Source: Nocardioides agri
GTDB taxonomy: Bacteria > Actinomycetota > Actinomycetes > Propionibacteriales > Nocardioidaceae
Length of the DNA stretch: 64,000 nt
Reading direction: 5' to 3'
Assembly: GCF_013778305.1 (NCBI RefSeq)
Contig: NZ_JACEIC010000001.1
Span: 620,001-684,000 of the forward strand
Below the pieces are notes generated by a model, which ran no database searches, was not told the DNA's origin, and saw nothing but the letters and a program-made list of their open reading frames with translations. A program made the translations under genes and the position numbers. Shown here piece by piece: positions 35,438 to 44,626 of the stretch (the stretch's first letter is position 1; every line of letters begins with the position of its first letter).

Positions 35438-36646
35438 TCAGCCGGCTCGGACGACCTCGAGCGCCTCACGAGCGATCTGCCACTCCTCGTTGGTCGGCAC
35501 GACGAACACGGCGACCTCGCTGTCCGCGGCCGAGATGCGGGCCGGGCCACTCGGCGGGTCCTGGTTGACCCCGACGTCCAGGCGGATCCCGAGCCGCTCC
35601 AGCCCGGCCAGCGACCGCTTGCGCGCACCCTCCCCGTGCTCCCCCACCCCGGCCGTGAAGGCGATCGCGTCCACGGTCCCGAGCGCGGCGTAGTAGGCGC
35701 CGACGTACTTGCGGATCCGGTAGGCGTAGACGTCGAGCGCGAGCTCCGCGCGCGGGTCCCCCTCGTCGAGGAGCCGTTCGACCTCGCGGAAGTCGCTGTG
35801 CCCGAGCAGCCCCAGCAGCCCCGATCCGCGGTTGAGCGCCCGGTCGATCTCCTCCAGCGACCAGCCGAGCTGGCGGTGCAGGTGGGCGTGCAGGGCCGGG
35901 TCGACGTCGCCGGAGCGAGTGCCCATCACCAGGCCCTCCAGTGGGGTCATGCCCATCGAGGTGTCGATGGACCGGCCGCCCGCGATCGCCGAGGCCGACG
36001 CCCCGTTGCCGAGGTGGAGCACGATGATGTTGACCGACTCCAGCGGCCTCCCGAGCAGCCGGGCGGTCTCCTGGGCGACGAACTTGTGCGAGGTGCCGTG
36101 GAAGCCGTAGCGGCGGATGCCGTGGGTGTCGCGCCACTCGAGCGGTACGGCGTAGGTGTAGGCGTGCTCGGGCATCGTCTGGTGGAACGCCGTGTCGAAG
36201 ACCGCGACCTGCGGGACCGAGCCGAACATCGTGCGGGCCACGGCGAGGCCCTCCAGGTTCGCCGGGTTGTGCAGCGGAGCCAGCGGGACCAGCTCCTCGA
36301 CGGCGGCGACCAGGTCGTCGTCCACGAGGGCGGGCGCGGAGAACCGGTCGCCGCCGTGCACCACGCGGTGGCCGACGGCCGCCAGCGCGTCGGGGTCGAG
36401 CGGCGGGCCGTGGGTGTCGAACGCCTCGAGCGCGGCCCGCAGCGCCGCCTCGTGGGAGGGCAGCTCCAGCTCGCTGCGGTGCTTCGTCCCGTCCCGGCCG
36501 GTGTGGGTGAGGACGCCGGTCTGGCCGGAGGGGTCGGCGATCCGCTCGGCGAGGCCCGCGGCGCTGGTCGCCCCCGTCTCGGCGTCGACGAGGGAGTACT
36601 TCAGCGACGACGATCCCGCGTTGATGACCAGGACGAGGCTGCTCAC
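35438..36646 (-). CDS. ackA: Acetate kinase
   Basis: A 402-residue ASKHA kinase. Motifs: INAGSSSLKYSL at the N terminus, GHRVVHGG, NPANLEG, GFHGTSHKFV, HLGNGASASA and FTAGVGEHG. It converts acetyl phosphate and ADP to acetate and ATP. Start GTG 36646 overlaps the pta stop (GTGA), so both are made from the pta transcript. Confidence 0.95.
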   Translation of the reverse strand: MSSLVLVINAGSSSLKYSLVDAETGATSAAGLAERIADPSGQTGVLTHTGRDGTKHRSELELPSHEAALRAALEAFDTHGPPLDPDALAAVGHRVVHGGDRFSAPALVDDDLVAAVEELVPLAPLHNPANLEGLAVARTMFGSVPQVAVFDTAFHQTMPEHAYTYAVPLEWRDTHGIRRYGFHGTSHKFVAQETARLLGRPLESVNIIVLHLGNGASASAIAGGRSIDTSMGMTPLEGLVMGTRSGDVDPALHAHLHRQLGWSLEEIDRALNRGSGLLGLLGHSDFREVERLLDEGDPRAELALDVYAYRIRKYVGAYYAALGTVDAIAFTAGVGEHGEGARKRSLAGLERLGIRLDVGVNQDPPSGPARISAADSEVAVFVVPTNEEWQIAREALEVVRAG

Positions 36647-38742
36647 GCGCCACCGCCCGCGAGCTGCTGGGCCTGGATCGCGGTGATGGCGACGGTGTTG
36701 ACGATGTCGCGGACCGTGGCGCCCCGCGAGAGGTCGTTGACCGGCTTGCGGAGCCCCTGGAGGACCGGGCCGACCGCCACCGCCCCGGCGGACCGCTGCA
36801 CCGCCTTGTAGGTGTTGTTGCCGGTGTTGAGGTCCGGGAACACGAAGACCGTCGCCCGGCCCGCCACGGGCGAGCCGGGCAGCTTGGTCCGCGCGACCGA
36901 GGGGTCGATCGCCGCGTCGTACTGGATCGGGCCCTCCACCGAGAGCTCCGGCGCGCGCTCGCGGACCAGAGCGGTCGCGGCCGAGACCTTCTCGACGTCG
37001 CTCCCCGCCCCGGACGTGCCGGTGGAGTAGGACAGCATCGCGACCCGGGGCTCGACGCCGAACGCCGCCGCCGTCGCCGCGGACGAGATCGCGATGTCGG
37101 CGAGCTGCTCGGCGGTCGGATCGGGGTTGACCGCGCAGTCGCCGTAGACCAGCACCTGGTCCTCGAGGCACATGAAGAAGACCGAGGACACGACCGAGAC
37201 GCCCGGCACCGTCTTCACGATCTCCAGCGACGGGCGGATCGTGTGGGCGGTCGTGTGGGCGGCGCCGGAGACCATGCCGTCGGCGAGGCCGAGCTCCACC
37301 ATGAGGGTCCCGAAGTAGGAGACGTCGCGCACGACGTCGGCGGCGTAGGCACGCTCGGTGCCGCGGTGCTTGCGGCGCTGGTAGTACTCCTCGGCGAACC
37401 GGTCGGCCAGTGTCGTGTCCGCGGTGCTGGCCGGGTCGAGCAGCGTCGCAGCGGAGACGTCGACCCCGATGCTGGCCGCCTGCGCGTTGATGCGGATCGG
37501 GTCGCCCAGCAGCGTGAGGTCGGCGACCCCGCGCCGCAGCAGCAGGTCAGCCGCGGCCAGCACCCGGTCGTCGTCGCCCTCGGGCAGCACGATGTGCATC
37601 CGACGGGCGGCGGCCGTGTGCACGAGCTGGTGCTCGAACATCAGCGGCGTCACCGCCCTCGTCCGGGCCACGTCGAGCAGGTCGAGCAGCGCCTCGCCGT
37701 CGACGTGCTGGGCGAAGAGGGCGAGGGCGGCGGCGATCTTGCGCGTCGAGCCGGCCGTGAGACGGCCGCGCACGCCCGTGAGCGCTGCCGACGTCTCCTG
37801 GGTGCCGAGATCGGTGGCGACGATCGGCAGGGTCGCGCCGCTGCCCTCGAGAAGGCGGGTGACCTGCGGCGGCAGCGGGATGCCGCCGTTGAGCACGATG
37901 CCGGAGACCTGGGGGAAGCTCACCGACAGGTGCGCCATCAGCACGCCGAGGACCACCTCGGGGCGGTCCCCCGGCGTCACCACGGCCACGCCGTCGAAGA
38001 GCCGGTCGAGCACGTTGGGCATCGTCATGCCGGCGACCAGGAGGCCCAGGACCTCGCGGTCGAGCAGCGCGGGGTCGCCCGACACGAGCCGCCCGTCGCA
38101 CGCCTGGACCAGGTCGGCCAACGACGGCGCGGCGAGCAGCGGCTCCTCGGGCAGCGCGTAGGCGGGTACGCCGTCGCGCGCCAGCGCCGCGACGACCTCG
38201 TCGGGCGAGTGGTCGGTGACGCGGTTGGCTGCGACCGCGAACAGCGTGCCGTGGTTGTCGGCGATCGTCGCCGCTGCCATGTCGGCCACGGTGGACAGCT
38301 CGGCGGCCGTCCGGCCCGCGCCGCTGAGGACCAGGAGGACCGGCGCGCTGAGGTTGGCCGCGATGCGCGCGTTGTAGGCGAACTCCGTCGGTGCGGCGAC
38401 GTCGGTGTAGTCGGAGCCGACGACCACCACCGCATCGCACTTGTCGGCGACCTGGTGGTAGCGCTGCACGATCGTGTCCAGCGCCGCGACCGGGTCGGCA
38501 TGCACCTCGTCGTAGGTGACGCCGGTGCACTCCTCGTAGGACAGCGAGGTCGCGTCGTGCGCGATGAGCAGCTCGAGGACGTAGTCGCGCTCGCCGCGGG
38601 CGGTCTGGGCGTCGCGGCGCACGATCGGCCGGAAGACCCCGACCCGCCCGACCCGACGCGACAGGGCGTCGAGCAGCCCGAGCGCCAGGGTCGACTTCCC
38701 TGACGCACCCTCGACCGAGGCCACGTACACGCTCGTGCGCAT
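36643..38742 (-). CDS. pta: Phosphate acetyltransferase (long, three-domain type)
   Basis: A 699-residue Pta. Residues 1-215 form a BioD/P-loop-like domain (VASVEGASGKSTLALGLLDAL), about 220-325 a DRTGG domain, and 375-690 the catalytic PTA_PTB domain, with GMVSGAAHTTAHTIRPSLEI, SYSTGTSGAG and FPDLNTGNNTYKAVQRSAGA. It makes acetyl phosphate from acetyl-CoA. TAGCCT six bases upstream of the ATG at 38742 gives a leaderless promoter driving pta-ackA. Confidence 0.95.
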   Translation of the reverse strand: MRTSVYVASVEGASGKSTLALGLLDALSRRVGRVGVFRPIVRRDAQTARGERDYVLELLIAHDATSLSYEECTGVTYDEVHADPVAALDTIVQRYHQVADKCDAVVVVGSDYTDVAAPTEFAYNARIAANLSAPVLLVLSGAGRTAAELSTVADMAAATIADNHGTLFAVAANRVTDHSPDEVVAALARDGVPAYALPEEPLLAAPSLADLVQACDGRLVSGDPALLDREVLGLLVAGMTMPNVLDRLFDGVAVVTPGDRPEVVLGVLMAHLSVSFPQVSGIVLNGGIPLPPQVTRLLEGSGATLPIVATDLGTQETSAALTGVRGRLTAGSTRKIAAALALFAQHVDGEALLDLLDVARTRAVTPLMFEHQLVHTAAARRMHIVLPEGDDDRVLAAADLLLRRGVADLTLLGDPIRINAQAASIGVDVSAATLLDPASTADTTLADRFAEEYYQRRKHRGTERAYAADVVRDVSYFGTLMVELGLADGMVSGAAHTTAHTIRPSLEIVKTVPGVSVVSSVFFMCLEDQVLVYGDCAVNPDPTAEQLADIAISSAATAAAFGVEPRVAMLSYSTGTSGAGSDVEKVSAATALVRERAPELSVEGPIQYDAAIDPSVARTKLPGSPVAGRATVFVFPDLNTGNNTYKAVQRSAGAVAVGPVLQGLRKPVNDLSRGATVRDIVNTVAITAIQAQQLAGGGA

Positions 38743-38748
38743 GCCCCG

Positions 38749-38754
38749 AGGCTA
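38749..38754 (-). promoter_or_regulatory. -10 element TAGCCT, N6 to ATG of pta
   Basis: On the minus strand TAGCCT lies six bases before the pta ATG at 38742, with no ribosome binding site between. Confidence 0.5.
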
Positions 38755-38786
38755 GCGACCCCCGCTGTCGGTCGGACTCGCGCGAA

Positions 38787-39239
38787 TCAGGTGATCGAGC
38801 GGTTCTCGTACGGCGTGGAGAGCACGATGGTGGTGCGCGTCGAGACGTTCGCGGCCGCGCGGATCCTGGCCAGCAGGTCCTCCAGGGCCGCAGGGGTGGC
38901 GACCCGGACCTTGAGGATGTAGGACTCGTCGCCCGCGACCGACCAGCACGACTCGATCTCCGCGACGCTGCGCAGCCGCTCGGGTGAGTCGTCGGGCTGC
39001 GAGGGGTCGATCGGCCGGATCGAGATGAACGCGGTCAGCGGCAGGCCGAGCTGCTCGTGGTCGACGCTCGCGCCGTACCCCCGGATCAGCCCGCGCTGCT
39101 CGAGCCGCTTGACGCGCTGGTGGACCGCCGACGTCGAAAGACCGGTCGCCTTCCCCAGGTCGGTGAAGGACATCCGGCCGTCGTCGGCGAGCAGCTCGAC
39201 GATCTTGCGGTCGGTCGCCTCGAGCTCTGACTGCGTCAC
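38787..39239 (-). CDS. Lrp/AsnC-family transcriptional regulator
   Basis: A 150-residue protein. The N-terminal helix-turn-helix (DRKIVELLADDGRMSFTDLG, then LSTSAVHQRVKRLEQRGLI) and the C-terminal RAM-type ligand domain are complete. Lrp-type regulators bind amino acids; the effector is unknown. GTG 39239 is favoured because TAGTGT lies seven bases upstream. Divergent from the exonuclease gene, with both promoters in a 42-base gap, so it may control the exonuclease gene as well as itself. It is 45 bases upstream of pta and could in principle affect it too. Confidence 0.88.
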   Translation of the reverse strand: MTQSELEATDRKIVELLADDGRMSFTDLGKATGLSTSAVHQRVKRLEQRGLIRGYGASVDHEQLGLPLTAFISIRPIDPSQPDDSPERLRSVAEIESCWSVAGDESYILKVRVATPAALEDLLARIRAAANVSTRTTIVLSTPYENRSIT

Positions 39240-39246
39240 GGCGCAC

Positions 39247-39252
39247 ACACTA
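39247..39252 (-). promoter_or_regulatory. -10 element TAGTGT, N7 to GTG of Lrp gene
   Basis: On the minus strand TAGTGT precedes the GTG at 39239 by seven bases. It lies 18 bases from the opposing -10 element of the exonuclease gene. Confidence 0.4.
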
Positions 39253-39269
39253 GCCGCGACGCCGCGTGA

Positions 39270-39275
39270 TTGGAT
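39270..39275 (+). promoter_or_regulatory. -10-like element TTGGAT, N6 to GTG
   Basis: TTGGAT then six bases to the GTG at 39282. It deviates from TANNNT at position 2 but keeps the spacing; it supports that GTG as start. Confidence 0.35.
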
Positions 39276-39281
39276 GCGGCT

Positions 39282-40220
39282 GTGACCGCACCGAGACCTT
39301 CCGGCCGGCTGATGCTCCTCGACAGCGCCTCGATGTACTTCCGCGCGTTCTTCGGCGTCCCCGAGATCAAGGGCCCCGACGGCACGCCCGTCAACGCGGT
39401 GCGCGGCTTCCTGGACTTCATCTCCCGCCTGGTCGGCGACTACCGGCCCAGCGACCTGGTGTGCTGCTGGGACGACGACTGGCGGCCCCAGTGGCGGGTC
39501 GACCTGCTGCCGTCGTACAAGGCCCACCGGGTGGTCGCCGAGCGCTCCGGCGTGCCGGACGTCGAGGAGGTGCCGGACCCGCTGCAGGTGCAGGTGCCGA
39601 TCATCCTCGAGGTGCTCGAGGCGTTCGGGCTCTGCGTGGTCGGCGCGCCCGGCTACGAGGCCGACGACGTGATCGGCTCGTTCGCCGCGCAGGCCCAGCA
39701 GCCGGTCGACATCGTCTCCGGCGACCGCGACCTCTTCCAGCTCGTCGACGACGAGCGCGACGTGCGGATGCTCTACATCGCCCGCGGCGTCGGCAACCAC
39801 GAGCGGGTCACCAACGACTGGGTGCGGGCGAAGTACGGCATCGACGCCCGCCAGTACGCCGACTTCGCGACCCTGCGCGGCGACGCCTCCGACGGCCTGC
39901 CGGGCGTCGCGGGCGTCGGTGAGAAGACCGCGGCCACCCTCCTGGGGCGGTTCGGTGACCTCGACGGCATCGTGGCCGCCTCGCTCGACCCGGACGCGGA
40001 CATGGGCCCGGGGCCGCGCGCCAAGATCAAGGCCGCCGCGGACTACCTCCGGGTGGCGCCGCAGGTGGTCGCGGTCGCCCGCGACCTCGACCTCGGCGCC
40101 CCGAGCACCGCACTCCCCCGCGAGCCCCGCGACCTGGCCCGGGTGGCCGAGCTCGGCGCCCGATGGGGCCTCGAGTCGCCCGTGCAGCGGCTCACCGAGG
40201 TGCTGTGCTCGGCTCCCTGA
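39282..40220 (+). CDS. 5'-3' exonuclease (PolA N-terminal/FEN family)
   Basis: A 312-residue protein homologous to the N-terminal domain of DNA polymerase I. Metal ligands occur in LMLLDSASMYFRAFF, PGYEADDVIGSFA and VSGDRDLFQLV; the H3TH DNA-binding motif is LPGVAGVGEKTAATLL. No polymerase domain follows. Free-standing proteins of this kind are widespread in actinobacteria and would process flaps or RNA primers. GTG 39282 is preferred over a TTG at 39270 because of the upstream -10-like element. Confidence 0.9.
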   Translation: MTAPRPSGRLMLLDSASMYFRAFFGVPEIKGPDGTPVNAVRGFLDFISRLVGDYRPSDLVCCWDDDWRPQWRVDLLPSYKAHRVVAERSGVPDVEEVPDPLQVQVPIILEVLEAFGLCVVGAPGYEADDVIGSFAAQAQQPVDIVSGDRDLFQLVDDERDVRMLYIARGVGNHERVTNDWVRAKYGIDARQYADFATLRGDASDGLPGVAGVGEKTAATLLGRFGDLDGIVAASLDPDADMGPGPRAKIKAAADYLRVAPQVVAVARDLDLGAPSTALPREPRDLARVAELGARWGLESPVQRLTEVLCSAP

Positions 40221-40235
40221 CGCCCCGCCGCCTCG

Positions 40236-40241
40236 TACGGT
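40236..40241 (+). promoter_or_regulatory. -10 element TACGGT, N7 to ATG
   Basis: TACGGT precedes the ATG of the NAD(P)-binding protein (40249) by seven bases, beginning 15 bases after the exonuclease stop codon. Confidence 0.4.
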
Positions 40242-40248
40242 GTTGGGC

Positions 40249-40902
40249 ATGACTCGCATCGCCATCGTCGGAGGCCACGGCAAAGTGGCCCGTCACCTCG
40301 TCCGCGACCTGCGCGCCGCCGGGCACGAGCCCGTGGCGCTGGTGCGTCGCGAGACCTACCGCGACGAGCTCGAGGCGCTCGGCGCCGAGGTGCGGCTGCT
40401 CGACATCGAGGCGCAGGACGCCGACGGCTTCGCGGCGGCGTTCGAGGGCTGCTCGGCGGTGGTCTTCGCGGCCGGGGCCGGCCCCGACGGCAAGGTGGAG
40501 CGCAAGCGCACGGTCGACCTGGAGGGCTCGCTGAAGTCGATCGAGGGTGCCCGCCGGGCGGGGATCTCCCGCTTCGTGCAGGTCTCCGCGAGCGGCATGG
40601 ACGAGCCGGTCCCGGCCGACGCCAGCGAGGTGTGGCGCGCGTACGTCGAGGCGAAGCGTGACGCCGACGTCGCGCTGCGGGCCAGCGACCTGGACTGGAC
40701 GATCATCCGGCCGGGCGTGCTCACCGACGAGCCCGCCACCGGGCTGGTGGCGCTCGCCCCGACGCTGCCGAAGGCCGATGTCCCCCGCGCCGACGTGGCC
40801 GCCGTGCTCGCGGCGGTCCTCGACGCCCCGCGCAGCATCCGGCAGCAGTGGGACCTGATGGGCGGCGACACCCCGATCGCCGAGGCGGTCGCGACCGCCT
40901 GA
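40249..40902 (+). CDS. NAD(P)-binding SDR-like protein
   Basis: A 217-residue Rossmann protein of the atypical SDR group with NAD(P)H-binding signature GGHGKVARHLVRDL at the start, a VFAAGAGPDG strand, and DWTIIRPGVLTDE later. The group includes NmrA-like and biliverdin-reductase-like proteins; no complete Ser-Tyr-Lys catalytic triad is evident, so it may be a reductase-like or regulatory protein. It is convergent with helY. Confidence 0.85.
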   Translation: MTRIAIVGGHGKVARHLVRDLRAAGHEPVALVRRETYRDELEALGAEVRLLDIEAQDADGFAAAFEGCSAVVFAAGAGPDGKVERKRTVDLEGSLKSIEGARRAGISRFVQVSASGMDEPVPADASEVWRAYVEAKRDADVALRASDLDWTIIRPGVLTDEPATGLVALAPTLPKADVPRADVAAVLAAVLDAPRSIRQQWDLMGGDTPIAEAVATA

Positions 40903-40905
40903 GCG

Positions 40906-43710
40906 CTACTCGTCGTCGGCGAGGCTCGAGTACGCCACCACCCCGCGCCGCAGGGCGGCGACGGTCTGGCGGGCGGTCTCCCGCAGCGGCCCGGCGCCGG
41001 CCGCGTCGGCGACCTGGCCGGCGAGATCGATGAGCTGCTTGACCCAGCGCACGAAGTCGCCGGCGGCCAGGTCGCTGACGACGAGCACGTCGTCGAGGTC
41101 GTCGCCCTCGGCCCACCGGTAGGCGACCCAGGCGAACCCCAGGTCGGGCGCGCGGAGGAAGTCCAGCCTGTGGTCCCGCTCCAGCGCATCCAGCCCGCCC
41201 CAGAGCTTCACCATCTCGGCGATCGCCTCCCGGCTGGCACCGCCCGGCAGGCGCGGGGACGAGGCGTCGTCGGGGCGCCGGGCCTCGAACACCAGCGTCG
41301 ACAGCGCGGCGGCCAGCTCGGAGGGCGTGAGGTCGTCCCACAGGCCGAGCCGCATCGACTCCGCGGCCACCAGGTCCATCTCCGAGTAGAGCCGCATCAG
41401 GTGGCGGCCCCGGTCGGTCACGTTGTCGCCGTCGAGGTAGTCCAGGGCGGTCAGCACGTCGCAGACGCGGTCGAACTGCCGCGCGACCGTGTTGGTCCGC
41501 TGCTCGACCCGGCGCCGCAGCGTCTGCGCGTCCCGGGCCAGCTTCTGGTAGCGCTCCGCCCACCGGGCGTGGTCCTCGCGGTCGGGACAGTCGTGGCACG
41601 GGTGGGCGCGGAGCTCGCTGCGCAGCCGGGCGATCTCCTCGTCCGCGTGGGTGCGGGAGCCGTCGGTGCGCAGCCCCGACTGCTTGGCCAGCCGTGGCGG
41701 CGCCAGGTCGTGGGTCTTGGTCCGCAGCGCGGAGGCGAGGTCGCGTCGCATCTGCGGGTTCCGGCCGTTGAAGTTCTTCGGGATCCGGACCTTCGCGTGC
41801 GCCTCCACCGGCGCCGGGAAGTCGATCATCGCCAGCCGGCGGGCCTGCCGGTCGGACGTCACGACGTAGGGGCGCGGCCCCTCGGGCGACCACCCGGGGT
41901 CGATGACCACGGCCCAGCCGGCGAACTTGCCGGTCGGCACCATGATCACGTCGCCGGGCTTGAGCAGCTGCAGGGAGGCGATCGCCTCGTCGCGCAGGTC
42001 GGCCTTGCGCGCCTTGCTGGCGCCCTTCTCGGCCTCGCCGATCCGGCGCCGCAGGTCGGCGTACTCCATGAAGTCGCCGCGGTCGCAGGTCGCCGCCTCG
42101 CGGTAGCCGGCGAGCGCCTCGTCGGACTTGTGCAGCTGGCGCGCCAGGCCGACGACGGCCTTGTCGGCCTGGAACTGCGCGAACGACTGCTCGAGCAGCT
42201 CGCGCGAGCGGTCCCGGCCGAAGTGGTGCACCAGGTTGACCGCCATGTTGTACGACGGGCGGAACGACGACCGCAGGGGGTAGGTGCGGGTCGAGGCGAG
42301 ACCGGCCAGCTCGCGCGGGTTCATCCCGGGCTGCCAGAGCACGACGCCGTGCCCCTCCACGTCGAGGCCGCGGCGCCCGGCGCGGCCGGTGAGCTGGGTG
42401 TACTCCCCCGGCGTGATGGCCGCGTGCGTCTCGCCGTTCCACTTGTCGAGCTTCTCGATGACGACCGTGCGGGCCGGCATGTTGATGCCGAGCGCGAGCG
42501 TCTCGGTCGCGAACACGACCTTGCACAGCCCGCGCACGTACAGCTCCTCGACGACCTCCTTGAACGTCGGCAGCATGCCGGCGTGGTGGGCGGCGATGCC
42601 GCGGGTGAGCCCGTCGAGGAAGTCGTGGTAGCCGAGGACCTGGAGGTCCTCGGGCGGCAGGTCCTTCGCCGCGTCCTCGACGAAGGCGAAGATCTCGTCG
42701 CGCTCCTCGGGGGTGGTCAGCCGGATGCCGGCGTGCAGGCACTGGGTGACGGCGGCGTCGCAGCCGACCCGGCTGAAGATGAACACGATCGCCGGGAGCA
42801 GGCCCTCGCGGTCGAGACGGTCGATGACGTCGACGCGGCTCGGGACCCACACGCGCCGGCCGTTGCCGACGTTGCGCTGCCCGGGCTTGCCGCGACCCTT
42901 CGGCGTCCGCCGGTCACGGATCCGGCTGCTGGCCCAGTCGTCGCGGGCGACCTTGAGGAGCTCGTCGTTGACCGGAGCGCCCTCCTTGACGAAGCCCGCG
43001 GCGGCGTCGACGTCGGACGAGGCGAACAGGTCCAGCAGCCGCTTGCCGACCATCACGTGCTGGTAGAGCGGGACCGGCCGCCGCTCCTCGACGATCACCG
43101 TGGTGTCGCCGCGGACGGTCTCGAGCCACTCGCCGAACTCCTCGGCGTTGGAGACGGTGGCCGACAGCGAGACCAGGGCGACCGACTCCGGGAGGTGGAT
43201 GATGACCTCCTCCCACACCGCCCCGCGCTCCCGGTTGGCGAGGTAGTGCACCTCGTCCATGACCACGAAGCCGAGGCCGAGCAGCGTGCGGCTGCCGGCG
43301 TAGAGCATGTTGCGCAGCACCTCGGTCGTCATCACCACGATCGGCGCCTCGCCGTTGACGACGTTGTCGCCGGTCAGCAGGCCCACCTGGTCGGCGCCGT
43401 AGCGGTCGACGAGGTCGCTGTACTTCTGGTTCGACAGCGCCTTGATCGGCGTGGTGTAGAAGCACTTGCGGCCGGTCTCGAGGGCGAGGTGGACGGCGAA
43501 CTCGCCCACGATCGTCTTGCCGGACCCGGTGGGCGCCGCGACCAGCACGCCGCGGCCCTCCTCGATCGCCTCGCAGGCGCGCACCTGGAAGTCGTCGAGC
43601 GGGAAGGCGTAGAGACCGAGGAAGTCCTTGAGCACCGGGTGGTGGCGGAGCTTGCGATAGCTGGCGTACCGCTCGGCCGGCGAGGGCTGCTGGTCGTCCG
43701 CGGCGTCCAT
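40906..43710 (-). CDS. helY: DEAH/DEVH-box helicase HelY (Ski2/Mtr4-like)
   Basis: A 934-residue superfamily-2 helicase. Motifs: APTGSGKT (about 59-66), TPIKALSNQKY, DEVH, SAT, and GRAGRRG (motif VI). The C-terminal half is a helical DSHCT-like region with a rare basic linker. Homologues of M. tuberculosis HelY unwind RNA or DNA. TAGGCT six bases upstream of the ATG makes a leaderless start. In mycobacteria helY also lies downstream of tatC and pafC; here a lipid kinase and a 132-residue protein intervene. Confidence 0.93.
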   Translation of the reverse strand: MDAADDQQPSPAERYASYRKLRHHPVLKDFLGLYAFPLDDFQVRACEAIEEGRGVLVAAPTGSGKTIVGEFAVHLALETGRKCFYTTPIKALSNQKYSDLVDRYGADQVGLLTGDNVVNGEAPIVVMTTEVLRNMLYAGSRTLLGLGFVVMDEVHYLANRERGAVWEEVIIHLPESVALVSLSATVSNAEEFGEWLETVRGDTTVIVEERRPVPLYQHVMVGKRLLDLFASSDVDAAAGFVKEGAPVNDELLKVARDDWASSRIRDRRTPKGRGKPGQRNVGNGRRVWVPSRVDVIDRLDREGLLPAIVFIFSRVGCDAAVTQCLHAGIRLTTPEERDEIFAFVEDAAKDLPPEDLQVLGYHDFLDGLTRGIAAHHAGMLPTFKEVVEELYVRGLCKVVFATETLALGINMPARTVVIEKLDKWNGETHAAITPGEYTQLTGRAGRRGLDVEGHGVVLWQPGMNPRELAGLASTRTYPLRSSFRPSYNMAVNLVHHFGRDRSRELLEQSFAQFQADKAVVGLARQLHKSDEALAGYREAATCDRGDFMEYADLRRRIGEAEKGASKARKADLRDEAIASLQLLKPGDVIMVPTGKFAGWAVVIDPGWSPEGPRPYVVTSDRQARRLAMIDFPAPVEAHAKVRIPKNFNGRNPQMRRDLASALRTKTHDLAPPRLAKQSGLRTDGSRTHADEEIARLRSELRAHPCHDCPDREDHARWAERYQKLARDAQTLRRRVEQRTNTVARQFDRVCDVLTALDYLDGDNVTDRGRHLMRLYSEMDLVAAESMRLGLWDDLTPSELAAALSTLVFEARRPDDASSPRLPGGASREAIAEMVKLWGGLDALERDHRLDFLRAPDLGFAWVAYRWAEGDDLDDVLVVSDLAAGDFVRWVKQLIDLAGQVADAAGAGPLRETARQTVAALRRGVVAYSSLADDE

Positions 43711-43716
43711 GGCCCC

Positions 43717-43722
43717 AGCCTA
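43717..43722 (-). promoter_or_regulatory. -10 element TAGGCT, N6 to ATG of helY
   Basis: On the minus strand TAGGCT precedes the helY ATG (43710) by six bases in the 22-base gap after the lipid-kinase gene. Confidence 0.5.
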
Positions 43723-43732
43723 GGCGGCGCGG

Positions 43733-44614
43733 TCAGTGCAGGACGGTCAGGGCACCCGGTGCGCACTCGACGGTCAGCGGGAGGGCGCCGAACCGCTCGC
43801 CGTCGGCGTAGGAGACGATCCCCGGCGCCGCGACGGTGACCGACCGGACCCGGTGGTGCTCGTAGGCGGGGTGCGTGACGTGGGTGCCCTTGAAGAGCTT
43901 GGGGTAGGTCCGCACCAGGCCGAGCCTGCTCATCGGCTTGATGATGACGACGTCGAGGAGCCCGTCGTCGAGGACGGCGCCCTCGGTGATCCGCAGGCCG
44001 CCACCGAACGACGGCCCGTTGCCGACCGCGACCAGCATCGCCTCGAGCGAGCGGGTCTGGCCGTCGAGGTCGAGGATGTACGGGATCGGCGTGAACGTGC
44101 GCAGCTCGGCGAGGGTGGCGATGTTGTAGCGCATCTGGCCCTTGGGCCAGGTCATCTCGTTGGCCCGCTCGTTGACGATAGCGTCGAAGCCCGCGGCGAG
44201 CACGGTCACGAAGTGCTGGCTGCCGCTGCGGGCGAGGTCGATGGTCCGGGTCCGGCCGGCGAGGACCCGCTCGGCGGCCGCGCGGGGGTCGCTGCGCGGC
44301 AGGTCCAGGTAGCGGGCGACGTCGTTGCCGGTGCCGGCCGGGATGATCCCGAGGGTCGTGCCGGTGCCCGCGACCGCCTGGGCGCCGAGGTGCACCATGC
44401 CGTCGCCCCCGGCGATCACCAGGGTCTCGACGCCGTCGGCGACGACCGCCCTGGCGAGGTCGAGCGCCTCGGCCGCGTCGCGGCCCTGCAGGCTGCGCAC
44501 GGGTACGCCGGCCTCGGCGAACCGCTGCAGCGCCGCGTCGCGCGCCAGAGCGCCCTTGCCCTTGCCGCTGGTCGGGTTGGTCAGCAGCGCGATCTCCGCC
44601 GGGGTGCCTGTCAC
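43733..44614 (-). CDS. Diacylglycerol-kinase-family lipid kinase (YegS/DgkB-like)
   Basis: A 293-residue protein with LLTNPTSGKGKG at the start, GGDG in VIAGGDGMVHLG and IPAGTGNDVARYL, which define the DAGK catalytic domain, and a C-terminal beta-rich domain. It should phosphorylate a lipid such as diacylglycerol; specificity is unknown. TAGGGT six bases before the GTG at 44614 overlaps the upstream gene's stop and gives an independent promoter. Confidence 0.9.
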   Translation of the reverse strand: MTGTPAEIALLTNPTSGKGKGALARDAALQRFAEAGVPVRSLQGRDAAEALDLARAVVADGVETLVIAGGDGMVHLGAQAVAGTGTTLGIIPAGTGNDVARYLDLPRSDPRAAAERVLAGRTRTIDLARSGSQHFVTVLAAGFDAIVNERANEMTWPKGQMRYNIATLAELRTFTPIPYILDLDGQTRSLEAMLVAVGNGPSFGGGLRITEGAVLDDGLLDVVIIKPMSRLGLVRTYPKLFKGTHVTHPAYEHHRVRSVTVAAPGIVSYADGERFGALPLTVECAPGALTVLH

Positions 44615-44620
44615 GGGCGC

Positions 44621-44626
44621 ACCCTA
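44621..44626 (-). promoter_or_regulatory. -10 element TAGGGT, N6 to GTG of lipid kinase
   Basis: On the minus strand TAGGGT spans the stop codon of the 132-residue gene and is followed by six bases and the GTG at 44614. Confidence 0.45.

Noticed and set aside
38787..40283. A single 498-residue minus-strand frame covering the Lrp gene and the antisense of the exonuclease gene
   Set aside because: Only its last 150 residues, from the GTG at 39239, match the Lrp/AsnC family. The rest is antisense to the 5'-3' exonuclease gene and shows no motif.
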